This document shows positions 1-6,486 of a DNA stretch of 10,245 nucleotides, one piece after another. Below the pieces are notes generated by a model. It did not search any database and was not told the DNA's origin. It worked only from the letters and a program-made list of their open reading frames with translations. Each line of letters opens with the position of its first letter. Position 1 is the stretch's first letter. Position numbers and translations under genes: made by a program. This DNA comes from MHLP01 sp043736515 (lineage in GTDB: Bacteria; Patescibacteriota; Minisyncoccia; Phycocordibacterales; UBA6899), in NCBI GenBank assembly GCA_043736515.1, contig JAYTCK010000022.1, positions 1 through 10,245 on the forward strand, read 5' to 3'.

Positions 1-89
1 AGGGATACGGGTGGTCGCCGAAAGGCACCATCGCAATGGCTGGGAGCCTTTTGCTTACCTCCTCGCCTTAAAACCCGCTAGAGCAAAAT

Positions 90-836
90 ATGGAAACTCG
101 GACACCTTCTTCGGAGGGCAATTTTCAGTATTTAATTAAGGAACGTATCAAGAATTTCTGGGGCTATGGGAACTTGGATGGTGACGTGTGGTTCGTGGGA
201 ATGGAAGAAGGATGCGACGGGTCGATCCCAAACCTCATCAAGCGTTTCGAGTCGACCGCACATACCGCAGTCGTGGACATTCATGCAGATATGCAGGACA
301 ACGAGGAGCACCTACGATGGTTTCAGAAAGGTGCACCCACACAGTCTACGTATCGCAGACTCATATACCTCCTCCTCTATTTTCAACACAAAAAAGCACC
401 AACGCTTGAAGACATCCGCGAGTACCAGATCAATCATTTCGGAAGAACAAAAAGTAATCACGCACTTTTTGAGCTGATGCCACTCCCTGCACGATCACTA
501 AAAACAAAAGACTGGGTCTATGCATCATCGGGAGTCGAGGGACTATCCTTGCGTCGAGAGTATCTCAAGGTCTATAAGCCAGAGCGCATCAAGCGACTCC
601 GTGAGCTGATCCAAAAGCACAAACCCAAAGTCATGATCTGCTACTCCATGGTCTATCTCGAAGATTGGAAGCAGGTCACCGATGTACTATTTCGCGAAGT
701 GATTCCCATGAAACTGCACATAGCAAAAGACGACCACACAGTATATGCAGTCGTCCCTCACTCGGTGGCACATGGAATGTCGAACGATAACTGGAAGCAG
801 ATTGCAGAGAAGATCATGGAACAGTATGATCGGTAG
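90..836 (+). CDS. UDG-superfamily-like protein
   Basis: A 248-residue soluble protein with no signal peptide or membrane segment. It begins with an aromatic, Gly-rich patch, FWGYG (residues 23-27), then a hydrophobic strand ending VWFVGMEEG (33-41). Next come a central LMPLPARS...DWVY stretch (about 129-144), a second core strand KPKVMICYS (178-186) and a late VPHSVAHG motif (222-229). This order (glycine-containing strand loop, Pro-rich loop, core strand, late His-Ser loop) resembles proteins of the uracil-DNA glycosylase fold, which excise or bind damaged or modified bases. The assignment is from remembered family style, not a search, and catalytic activity is not established. The ATG at 90 has no clear Shine-Dalgarno. 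The last 23 bases overlap the convergent HTH gene 814-1224. Its position beside methyltransferase genes would suit a DNA-repair or base-modification role, but that is inference. Otherwise it is a conserved hypothetical protein. Confidence 0.5.
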   Translation: METRTPSSEGNFQYLIKERIKNFWGYGNLDGDVWFVGMEEGCDGSIPNLIKRFESTAHTAVVDIHADMQDNEEHLRWFQKGAPTQSTYRRLIYLLLYFQHKKAPTLEDIREYQINHFGRTKSNHALFELMPLPARSLKTKDWVYASSGVEGLSLRREYLKVYKPERIKRLRELIQKHKPKVMICYSMVYLEDWKQVTDVLFREVIPMKLHIAKDDHTVYAVVPHSVAHGMSNDNWKQIAEKIMEQYDR

Positions 837-1224
837 CTTCATCCACGCAGTGTGTACAGTTCGCAGGGATAATCTGCACATAGGAAATGGGTTCCTCTTT
901 CTTCTCAATGCGCTCAGGCAACTTCGGTCGGTAGTCAGGGTGGCAGTTCACCAACTGAAATCGTACCGCCTGCATGTCACCTTTCTGGATGTTGAGGATG
1001 AGTTGCGTATGCGCGAGATCGTTCACGAAGCTCTTGCCGTAGTCGACGGCAGATTCCGCATCAAGAGCAAACACACTATCTCCAGCCTTCCACTCATAGT
1101 ACGTTTCGCGACTGATCCCCGCGCGCTTGCACGAGTAGCTCACGTTGCCCGACTCCGTGAGATACTCGAGCAGCTTCTGCTTTGCTCTAACCGTTCGCGA
1201 TGCGGCCGCCGACTCTTTCTTCAT
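814..1224 (-). CDS. phBC6A51-type HTH protein / small-terminase-like
   Basis: A 136-residue basic protein. The N-terminal third holds a helix-turn-helix, KLLEYLTESGNVSYSCKRAG followed by ISRETYYEWKAGD (roughly residues 17-48). After it comes a helical region with NDLAHTQLILNIQKGDMQA and a CHPDYRPK segment. This arrangement is typical of phage proteins annotated as phBC6A51-family HTH or small-terminase-like, which bind phage DNA. The reading frame could start at a TTG at 1251, but the ATG at 1222-1224 follows a GGAAGAAG purine run and gives the usual N terminus, so it is preferred. The gene begins inside the 3' end of the methyltransferase 1187-1972 (38-base overlap), which implies translational coupling. 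Its own 3' end overlaps the convergent gene 90-836 by 23 bases. The C-terminal CTHC pair is not clearly a metal site. Whether it is a true packaging subunit is uncertain because another small partner sits next to the large terminase at the right edge. Confidence 0.65.
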   Translation of the reverse strand: MKKESAAASRTVRAKQKLLEYLTESGNVSYSCKRAGISRETYYEWKAGDSVFALDAESAVDYGKSFVNDLAHTQLILNIQKGDMQAVRFQLVNCHPDYRPKLPERIEKKEEPISYVQIIPANCTHCVDEATDHTVP

Positions 1225-1972
1225 GTTGAGTGAGCTTCTTCCAGCGTGCAACGATCACCGCACAGTACTCGGGATCAATCTCGACCATGACACATCTACG
1301 CTTTGTCTGCTCGCATGCGATGAGCGTCGATCCGCTTCCGCCAAACGGGTCATAGACCGTTTCGCCCACCTTGGTGCTGTTGAGAATCAGTTTCCTCAAG
1401 AGTCCCACGGGCTTCATTGTCGGATGAAGCGTACTGCGCGAGGGCTTTGGAGCGAAGAGTACGGACTTGTCCTTTCCACGCCTGAAGTCATGAGTGCCAT
1501 GCCACCCATAGAGGATGAGTTCATGCTGTGGAAGGTAGTCGAGTCTCCCTACGACCGCACGATCCTTCACCCAAATGATGAGCTGGGATACCTTCAGCTT
1601 GAGTTCCACGAATGCCTGTCTCAGGGAGAAGATCATCTTGTCGGAGTTGAAGACGTAGATGCTGTTCTTTTGCTCAAGGAGGGGAAGCACAGGGGAGAGC
1701 CATGCTTTGGTGAATGCGGTGTATTCCGCATCACTCATAAACCCATCATTCGCAATATCCTTGTCCTTCGAGACTTCAACAATGTTGCGCTTGCTCTCCA
1801 CATAGTCGATGGCGTACGGTGGGTCGGTGAGGACGAGATGCACAGGAGTGCGGATGATGCTCGAAAGGGGAATCGTGGACGCATCACCGCAAACAAGGAT
1901 ATGGTCGCCAAGGGTTATCACATCCCCAGCCTTAATCAATCTTTGACGCTTTGTGTCCAGTGAACTTTTCAT
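1187..1972 (-). CDS. DNA adenine-type methyltransferase (beta-class order)
   Basis: A 261-residue S-adenosylmethionine-dependent DNA methyltransferase of the N6-adenine/N4-cytosine family (COG0863 type). The catalytic motif IV is DPPY (residues 50-53), which favours adenine-N6. HPTMKP lies at 183-188 and the SAM-binding motif I DPFGGSGST at 208-216. The catalytic motif precedes the SAM motif, the beta-class order. An N-terminal GDHILVCGDA segment (22-31) is typical of phage and orphan enzymes. The ATG at 1970-1972 overlaps the upstream ParB-methyltransferase gene by 41 bases. An alternative GTG at 1919-1921 lies just after that gene's stop and behind an AGG, which would suit termination-reinitiation. 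No restriction endonuclease is seen beside it, so it is probably an orphan enzyme that protects or marks phage DNA. Its recognition sequence cannot be read from the protein. Confidence 0.9.
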   Translation of the reverse strand: MKSSLDTKRQRLIKAGDVITLGDHILVCGDASTIPLSSIIRTPVHLVLTDPPYAIDYVESKRNIVEVSKDKDIANDGFMSDAEYTAFTKAWLSPVLPLLEQKNSIYVFNSDKMIFSLRQAFVELKLKVSQLIIWVKDRAVVGRLDYLPQHELILYGWHGTHDFRRGKDKSVLFAPKPSRSTLHPTMKPVGLLRKLILNSTKVGETVYDPFGGSGSTLIACEQTKRRCVMVEIDPEYCAVIVARWKKLTQHEERVGGRIANG

Positions 1973-3257
1973 AGCGGTTGATGATGAGCTGACAAAAGAT
2001 GGGATCCTTCTCGACCAGGAAGGCGATGCGTTTCAGTTGTTCACACGCAAGGAGTGTCGAGCCGCTTCCTCCGAAGAGGTCGAGTACTTTGTCGCCAACC
2101 TTCGAACAACGGTTAAGCGGACGCTCATGGAGTGTGATCGGTTTCTGTGTGGGATGTTCATACTCGTCACCCGAGATGCGCTTCGCAAGCCAGATGTCGA
2201 CCATATCCAAGATGTCGTCGATGGTAGCGTTGCCAATGCCGACACCTGTGTTCAAAATCTCGGCGAGCTTGGTGTGCTTCGGAGAAAGGAACGGCTTGCC
2301 ACGAGTGCCGTACACGCAGGGTTCATAGAGCTTTGAGAATGCGACCTGTGGCGTGGGATTGATCCCGTTCTTGATCCACAGTGCGGTGCGCTTGTACGAG
2401 ATGCCGAGTTCAGTGTAGAGGGACTGAAGCATTCCCACGTATTTCTGATCGCAGTACCAGAAGTGATGTGAATCCTTTGCGCTCACCGCAAGTGATGACG
2501 CCATTGCGCCAGCGAGGAAGGTGCGGTACTCAAGGTCGGTCTTCTTGTCGTCGACGGCACCTCCATAGTTCGCCTGCCCACCAATGCCCTTGTTGTAGTC
2601 GAGGGAGATGTTGTATGGAGGGTCGCAGTACACCATGTCGATAACTGCTCCGCCGACCAACGTCTTCACGACTGCCTCGTCGGTGCTGTCGCCACAGAGA
2701 AGGGAGTGCTTGCCGAGCTTGAAACGATCACCGACCTTAATCGTGGTCTTCTTCGCTTTCTCGAGTTCCTTCTCTTCGTTGAAGTCATCATCTTCGAGTT
2801 CGAGGACGTCATCCCAAATGTTCGAGAGGTCGGTATCGTCGAATCCGATATCGAGGAGGAACTCGGTGTCGAAGGCCTTGAGTAGCTCGTAGTCCCATGA
2901 ACCCGTGTTCTTGTTCGAGCGGAGGAGGTACTCCTCGCATTCCTTGGGAGTGAGCGTGCGGCTGGGAACTCGTACGTCGATTGATTCCTGTCCGCGTCCG
3001 AGTGCCTGCATGATCTTGAGGCGAACATGCCCCGCGAGTACGCCGTTGTCGGTGTTGATCGCGGGGATCTCGACAAGGTTAAATTTGGTAATACTCGCTT
3101 CGATGTCCTTTCTCTCTTTTTCAGAGAGGGTGCGAGGGTTCTTGGCGTGGGGAACGAGGTCATCGACCTTGCGTTTCTCTGTCTGCCAAGTGAGTTGTGT
3201 CTTTGCCATAGGGGGTAAAGATGAATGAATAATGCGACCGCGCGATCGCATATTCAT
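1932..3257 (-). CDS. ParB-like domain fused to DNA methyltransferase
   Basis: A 441-residue two-domain protein. Residues about 24-115 form a ParB/Srx-like N-terminal domain, with LVPHAKNPR (34-42) and the GHVRL box (76-80). An acidic linker with DDVLELEDDDFNEEKE (149-164) follows. The methyltransferase domain has a GKHSLLCGDS lead-in (182-191), catalytic DPPYN (212-216), HPTQKP (368-373) and SAM motif DLFGGSGST (393-401), again in beta-class order and with an adenine-type DPPY. This fusion is widespread in phages and mobile elements. The ParB-like part is usually thought to act on nucleotides or DNA as an accessory to modification rather than in chromosome partition. The ATG at 3257 has GGTGAG 4 bases upstream. 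An internal ATG at 3207-3209 (MAKTQLTW) would also leave the ParB domain intact but has no good Shine-Dalgarno. It heads an overlapping operon with 1187-1972 and 814-1224. Confidence 0.92.
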   Translation of the reverse strand: MNMRSRGRIIHSSLPPMAKTQLTWQTEKRKVDDLVPHAKNPRTLSEKERKDIEASITKFNLVEIPAINTDNGVLAGHVRLKIMQALGRGQESIDVRVPSRTLTPKECEEYLLRSNKNTGSWDYELLKAFDTEFLLDIGFDDTDLSNIWDDVLELEDDDFNEEKELEKAKKTTIKVGDRFKLGKHSLLCGDSTDEAVVKTLVGGAVIDMVYCDPPYNISLDYNKGIGGQANYGGAVDDKKTDLEYRTFLAGAMASSLAVSAKDSHHFWYCDQKYVGMLQSLYTELGISYKRTALWIKNGINPTPQVAFSKLYEPCVYGTRGKPFLSPKHTKLAEILNTGVGIGNATIDDILDMVDIWLAKRISGDEYEHPTQKPITLHERPLNRCSKVGDKVLDLFGGSGSTLLACEQLKRIAFLVEKDPIFCQLIINRYEKFTGHKASKID

Positions 3258-3282
3258 GGTCTCACCGCTCTATATCACCATC

Positions 3283-3309
3283 TGGGAAAAAGTGCCCTAC
3301 TTTTTCCCA
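3283..3309 (-). other. perfect 11-bp hairpin spanning a stop codon
   Basis: The arms TGGGAAAAAGT (3283-3293) and ACTTTTTCCCA (3299-3309) are perfectly complementary around a 5-base loop. The stop codon of gene 3297-3923 lies at the loop edge, inside the structure. On the minus strand, the direction of transcription here, the hairpin is not followed by a T-run, so it is not a classic terminator. It could slow read-through or protect an mRNA end between the hypothetical gene and the ParB-methyltransferase gene that starts 26 bases further on. Confidence 0.55.
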
Positions 3310-3923
3310 AATCGTTCCTCACGCTTTTTGCGCAGGGTACGCATGTTCTCGTAATGGCGATCCGCATTGCGCTTATCCTGCTCCTTGATGGTGAGTGTGT
3401 ACTCGCGGAGCTCGCTTCTGTTGTATGACTCGCACTCCTCATAGTAGTACTCCGTCTCAGCAAGCTCCTCTATATTCTTGATTGCACCAAAGGATGGGAG
3501 TGCTTCATTCATGCGCTTTATTTCAACAATCATGTCCTCCAGCTCTTTTTGCGTGAGCTTGGTATATACGTTTACGCTGAGTGCTTTGGCGGGATATCCC
3601 ACGGGGGTGATATCGAAGTTATTGAGGGGTGCGCCTCGTAATCCCTCCTCGACATATCGCTTCACATACGGGGCGAAGTTCTGCGGGAGATTGTACTTCT
3701 CCACAAGCGCGTTCACTGCTCGGATGTATTCCTGTATCCTCGGGGCAACGTGATCCATCCATTTAGCGTGAGAGCCTGGGATGTTTCTCCCATTCTCCAT
3801 GATCCCGAACTTATCACGGAGTGCCTCCACCTCTGCTTTGAATGGAATCATTGTTTCGAGGAGAAACATGTGATCCAGATTCTTCTTTCGTGCCGAGAAT
3901 CGCGGCGTTTTTGATGTGTTCAT
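3297..3923 (-). CDS. hypothetical helical protein of the phage-like block
   Basis: A 208-residue, strongly charged and mostly helical protein. I do not recognise the family. An N-terminal basic stretch (SKTPRFSARKKN) precedes a helical part. A middle portion reads LPQNFAPYVKRYVEEG then FDITPVG and SVNVYTKLTQKELEDMIVEI. The tail is very charged, with a Tyr/Glu cluster (EYYYEECESYNR) and a basic end (RTLRKKREERFGKK). There is no signal peptide or membrane segment. The shape suits a nucleic-acid-binding or structural phage accessory protein, but this is only inference. The ATG at 3921-3923 is preceded 8 bases earlier by a perfect TATAAT, so its mRNA is probably leaderless. It lies 39 bases upstream of the ParB-methyltransferase gene on the same strand and may be the first gene of that operon, with a hairpin at its end possibly reducing downstream expression. 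Confidence 0.7.
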   Translation of the reverse strand: MNTSKTPRFSARKKNLDHMFLLETMIPFKAEVEALRDKFGIMENGRNIPGSHAKWMDHVAPRIQEYIRAVNALVEKYNLPQNFAPYVKRYVEEGLRGAPLNNFDITPVGYPAKALSVNVYTKLTQKELEDMIVEIKRMNEALPSFGAIKNIEELAETEYYYEECESYNRSELREYTLTIKEQDKRNADRHYENMRTLRKKREERFGKK

Positions 3924-3931
3924 ATACTCTA

Positions 3932-3937
3932 ATTATA
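3932..3937 (-). promoter_or_regulatory. -10 hexamer of the minus-strand operon
   Basis: The minus strand reads TATAAT 8 bases before the ATG at 3923. A TTGACG lies upstream but only 14 bases away, shorter than the usual 16-18. Transcription would start about 1-3 bases before the ATG, so no Shine-Dalgarno could be present on the mRNA. Confidence 0.5.
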
Positions 3938-4089
3938 TCGCCTCATTTTTTCGTCAAATCCCTATATTTTAAGCCATTGAGGTCAAAAAATTTCTGTTTT
4001 TCCTTGTGCCTCGTGGGTGTCAGATTTGTCAGGTATTGTGGATAGTCGGCGGAGTGCACCAAGAGTGAGGGGGAATCTCACTTTCTTGC

Positions 4090-4095
4090 TATAAT
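4090..4095 (+). promoter_or_regulatory. -10 hexamer before the Rhs-type gene
   Basis: A perfect TATAAT. No convincing -35 is seen 16-18 bases upstream. A start of transcription near 4102 would leave out the possible GTG start at 4099 and give a leader of about 27 bases to the ATG at 4129. Confidence 0.4.
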
Positions 4096-4128
4096 TCAGT
4101 GAATTACGCTCCGTGCGTGAGAATACCC

Positions 4129-5835
4129 ATGAATGTCGCAGTTTTAGAAAAAAGAGAGGAAGACGCACTGACTGCGATGTGGTCTGCGTATCAACGCACC
4201 CGATCAAGGAATGACGAAGATTCGAAGAGGGTGCTACGGGTGTCCCCACGTGCTCCTTGGGGTCATGACGTACGACCTGAAACACGAATTCCCAAATTAC
4301 AGGGATGCGTTGGACATGATGTCACCACAACATACAGTTACGACAGTCTCTATCGTCTAACGAGGGCAAGTACGACGAATGCGACCACGACCTCCTCCGG
4401 TGCCGATCAGAACTGGCTTGAAGCATACAGCTATAACGCACTCGGTAATATTCTGACTAAGTCACTTAACTACAGCACCTCTTCATACACCTATGCAGGG
4501 ACAAATTACGCAAACACGCATGCCGCAACCGATATTGGCGGTGTCACTTATGCCTATGACAACGCGGGCAGTGTCACCGCGATAGGCTCCAACACCTACA
4601 CATACAACTATCGTGGCAGGATGACGGATGCCTTGGTTGCAGGTACATCGACGCACTATTTGTACGATGCGAGCAATCAACGGGTACTGCAGGATGCGCG
4701 TATCAGCGGAGGGAGTACATCAACCACAAAATTCTGGAATCGCTATTTCGAAACAAGCGGAGCGACAACCACCATGTACATTTTCGCTGGCGGACAGCTT
4801 GTTTCGACTGTAGAAGGGAATGGAACAGCGACAACAACAAATATTGTGCATACGGATCACTCAAATGGAACGAATGTGGTATCGGACGGAGGTGGCACAC
4901 AGAAACAACTCTTAAATTACCACCCCTTCGGCAGTCTGCGACAGAACGAACAAACAACAGCATTCAATGAAAAGCGCAAATCAATAGGAGAGTATTACGA
5001 CGATGCAGTTGTACTCAACTACTACAATGCACGATACATGAGTGCATCAGTGGGAAGATTTCTGGCACAGGATCCGATGTTTACGGGGGATCCGAATGGA
5101 CAAAAAATAAATAATCCTCAAAGCTTAAACGCTTATAGTTACGCCGAAAATAATCCGATCGTAAAAAGTGATCCGACAGGTCTTGAGGCGTATGGAGTCT
5201 CGTTACTGAGCGGTGGCGGAGAGGCAGGGCTTGGGGTGTTTGGGGGCCTTACCTTTAACATGAGTTTAAACTATGTGAATGGTAGTACTCCTAATGATAG
5301 TGGTATCGCACTAACTGCTAGTTTTGGCGGAACTGTAGGATTTGGTCCATATAGTATTAATTATCCCAATACAGTTCATTCTCCAGCCGCAGCTTCTGAC
5401 GCCACTTCTTTTGTGGTGGGGAGATACGCTGGAGGAGGATGCCTGTGCCCACCCCCGCTTACACAAGTAGGCGGCTCGTACTCTCCAAACGCAGATAAGT
5501 TGGGTGACTTAAATGGTGTTTCGAGTAATTTGACTGGAAATACTCGTGTTGGTTCTGTGTCTCTTCAGCGAGATGCGAATGGAAACCCAACGTATTCAGG
5601 GAGTGTTTTCGGTAAGGGGGATGGTGCTTCGGTAGGCAATTATCCTATTCAAACGGTAACCTTAGGAAGCATAAAAACAAGTACCATCACATCAGCTGCA
5701 AATAGCGTATCAAACGCCTATCAAGCAGCACTGAATGGCATTCAGGCACAAATCAACAACATACAAGCACAAATAAATGCCTTGAGAGCATCGATTTCAA
5801 AGATGGGTACGGTTGAGTATAAAGCATCAAGATAA
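4129..5835 (+). CDS. truncated Rhs protein with unrecognised C-terminal tip
   Basis: A 568-residue protein (counted from the ATG at 4129; a GTG at 4099 is also in frame). Residues about 65-285 are YD/RHS-type repeats (TTTYSYDSLYRLT, LEAYSYNALGNI, VTYAYDNAGSVT, YTYNYRGRM, HYLYDASNQRV). Residues about 286-351 are the Rhs core, with YYNARYMSASVGRFLAQDP and NAYSYAENNP. The core ends in PIVKSDPTGL (343-352), an exact PxxxxDPxGL self-cleavage motif. The remaining 216 residues are the variable tip, probably a toxin. It has Gly/Ser-rich alternating hydrophobic stretches (AGLGVFGGLTFNMSLNY), a CLCPPP motif (438-443) and a C-terminal Gln/Asn coil with two IQAQIN heptads. Full Rhs proteins are over 1000 residues with an export region. 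Here only a short repeat cage remains, and no signal peptide is seen. The first 65 residues are not RHS-like and look like sequence from another gene. A tip without full cage may be an orphan or a displaced tail. The next gene is a plausible immunity partner. Confidence 0.85.
   Translation: MNVAVLEKREEDALTAMWSAYQRTRSRNDEDSKRVLRVSPRAPWGHDVRPETRIPKLQGCVGHDVTTTYSYDSLYRLTRASTTNATTTSSGADQNWLEAYSYNALGNILTKSLNYSTSSYTYAGTNYANTHAATDIGGVTYAYDNAGSVTAIGSNTYTYNYRGRMTDALVAGTSTHYLYDASNQRVLQDARISGGSTSTTKFWNRYFETSGATTTMYIFAGGQLVSTVEGNGTATTTNIVHTDHSNGTNVVSDGGGTQKQLLNYHPFGSLRQNEQTTAFNEKRKSIGEYYDDAVVLNYYNARYMSASVGRFLAQDPMFTGDPNGQKINNPQSLNAYSYAENNPIVKSDPTGLEAYGVSLLSGGGEAGLGVFGGLTFNMSLNYVNGSTPNDSGIALTASFGGTVGFGPYSINYPNTVHSPAAASDATSFVVGRYAGGGCLCPPPLTQVGGSYSPNADKLGDLNGVSSNLTGNTRVGSVSLQRDANGNPTYSGSVFGKGDGASVGNYPIQTVTLGSIKTSTITSAANSVSNAYQAALNGIQAQINNIQAQINALRASISKMGTVEYKASR
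5155..5184 (+). other. PxxxxDPxGL core/tip boundary
   Basis: These codons encode PIVKSDPTGL, matching the Rhs motif at which the C-terminal tip is cut off in characterised members. The upstream coding sequence belongs to the conserved core and the downstream sequence to the variable tip. The DNA also becomes more AT-rich from about here on, consistent with tip exchange. Confidence 0.75.
5742..5783 (+). repeat. two 21-base imperfect tandem repeats (heptad coil)
   Basis: ATTCAGGCACAAATCAACAA and ATACAAGCACAAATAAATGC are adjacent imperfect copies in frame, encoding IQAQINN and IQAQINA. They form a short coiled coil near the end of the Rhs tip. Confidence 0.6.
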
Positions 5836-5859
5836 GCTAAGTTATACTAATAATTATCT

Positions 5860-6411
5860 ATGAAAAAGAATTATGCATGGTCATGTGATTATGGAGACCC
5901 ACTAAGAGTTGAAAGTAAATTTTCACTGAATGAGTCAGTGGAGCGCTTATCAAAAATTACGAGAGATAAATCCTGGGGATCTATACGCAATTTAGGATTA
6001 CCCACAAAAGGAGAAGATTCCGAGTTTGTTGGGAGTGTGTCAAAAGACAACGTGAATATTTACCGAGTTCGACGAAGTATATATCACTCCGGAAAGCCAC
6101 ATTTCGAGGGTCGATTTGTGGAAGCAGGGGGGCGTGTTGTCCTAGAGGGGGACTTTGGTTGTGGTTGGTTGCAAAAGTTGAGTTTTTGGTTTGTGCTCCC
6201 TGTTCTTTTGCTCCTAATTTTGTTTGTTGTTTTTTCTTTTTTTGAACCATCAACATCGCCGTTTCAAAAAGTTGTGACAGCACTTTTTGCCATTGGAGCT
6301 TTCTTTGTTTTTGGTGTCATCAGAAAATACTCTCAGAAATTTATCAACAATGACATTAAGTGGATTTCAGAAGAAATTACTCAGGCATTGCAGATAAATG
6401 AAGAGAACTGA
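5860..6411 (+). CDS. two-TM protein, putative immunity to the Rhs tip
   Basis: A 183-residue protein starting 24 bases after the Rhs stop. Residues 1-105 are soluble and mixed, with VNIYRVRRSIYHSGKPHFEG and a Gly-rich FVEAGGRVVLEGDFGCGW. Two hydrophobic segments follow: about 108-128 (FWFVLPVLLLLILFVVFSFF) and about 136-154 (KVVTALFAIGAFFVFGVI). A charged helical tail ends the protein. There is no cleavable signal. I do not recognise the family with certainty. In Rhs loci the gene directly behind the tip usually encodes the cognate immunity protein, so the position argues for that role. A membrane-bound immunity protein would suggest that the toxin acts at the membrane. No Shine-Dalgarno is visible; a TATACT at 5843-5848 could be its own -10 and give a very short leader. 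Like the tip, it is AT-richer than the Rhs core, which suggests the two moved together. Confidence 0.7.
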   Translation: MKKNYAWSCDYGDPLRVESKFSLNESVERLSKITRDKSWGSIRNLGLPTKGEDSEFVGSVSKDNVNIYRVRRSIYHSGKPHFEGRFVEAGGRVVLEGDFGCGWLQKLSFWFVLPVLLLLILFVVFSFFEPSTSPFQKVVTALFAIGAFFVFGVIRKYSQKFINNDIKWISEEITQALQINEEN

Positions 6412-6442
6412 GAAATACATTAACCTGAACCGCAACACACAT

Positions 6443-6467
6443 ATTTGCTCGAATTAATAAAGCAAAT
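6443..6467 (+). repeat. inverted repeat upstream of the PG-binding gene
   Basis: ATTTGCT (6443-6449) and AGCAAAT (6461-6467) are perfect 7-base inverted arms with an 11-base AT-rich spacer. They lie just upstream of the -10-like element of gene 6487-7653 and could be an operator half-site pair. Confidence 0.35.
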
Positions 6468-6479
6468 ATTGTACAATAT
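6466..6479 (+). promoter_or_regulatory. 14-bp perfect palindrome over a putative -10
   Basis: ATATTGTACAATAT is its own reverse complement and contains TACAAT (6472-6477), 9 bases before the ATG at 6487. A regulator bound here would block transcription. An AT-rich palindrome can also arise by chance. Confidence 0.4.
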
Positions 6480-6486
6480 AAAATAT

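Noticed and set aside
1..89. Tail of an upstream gene or a mobile element fragment
   Set aside because: All three plus frames are open from the edge for at least 60 bases, and one reads GYGWSPKGT, faintly like a transposase. It is too short to decide, so nothing was called.
1145..1963. Long plus-strand open frame opposite the methyltransferase gene
   Set aside because: It is antisense to a gene with clear DPPY and DPFGGSGST motifs, and its translation shows no domain. The same holds for other open frames opposite 1932-3257.
4061..4084. AGTGAG/CTCACT small hairpin before the Rhs promoter
   Set aside because: Only a 6-bp stem and no T-run; too weak to call a terminator or operator.
3983..4285. 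Minus-strand open frame of 100 codons under the Rhs promoter region
   Set aside because: No recognisable domain, no start signal, and composition typical of a chance antisense frame.
5742..5783. CRISPR or satellite-type repeat
   Set aside because: Only two imperfect 21-base units, in frame and encoding a coiled coil.
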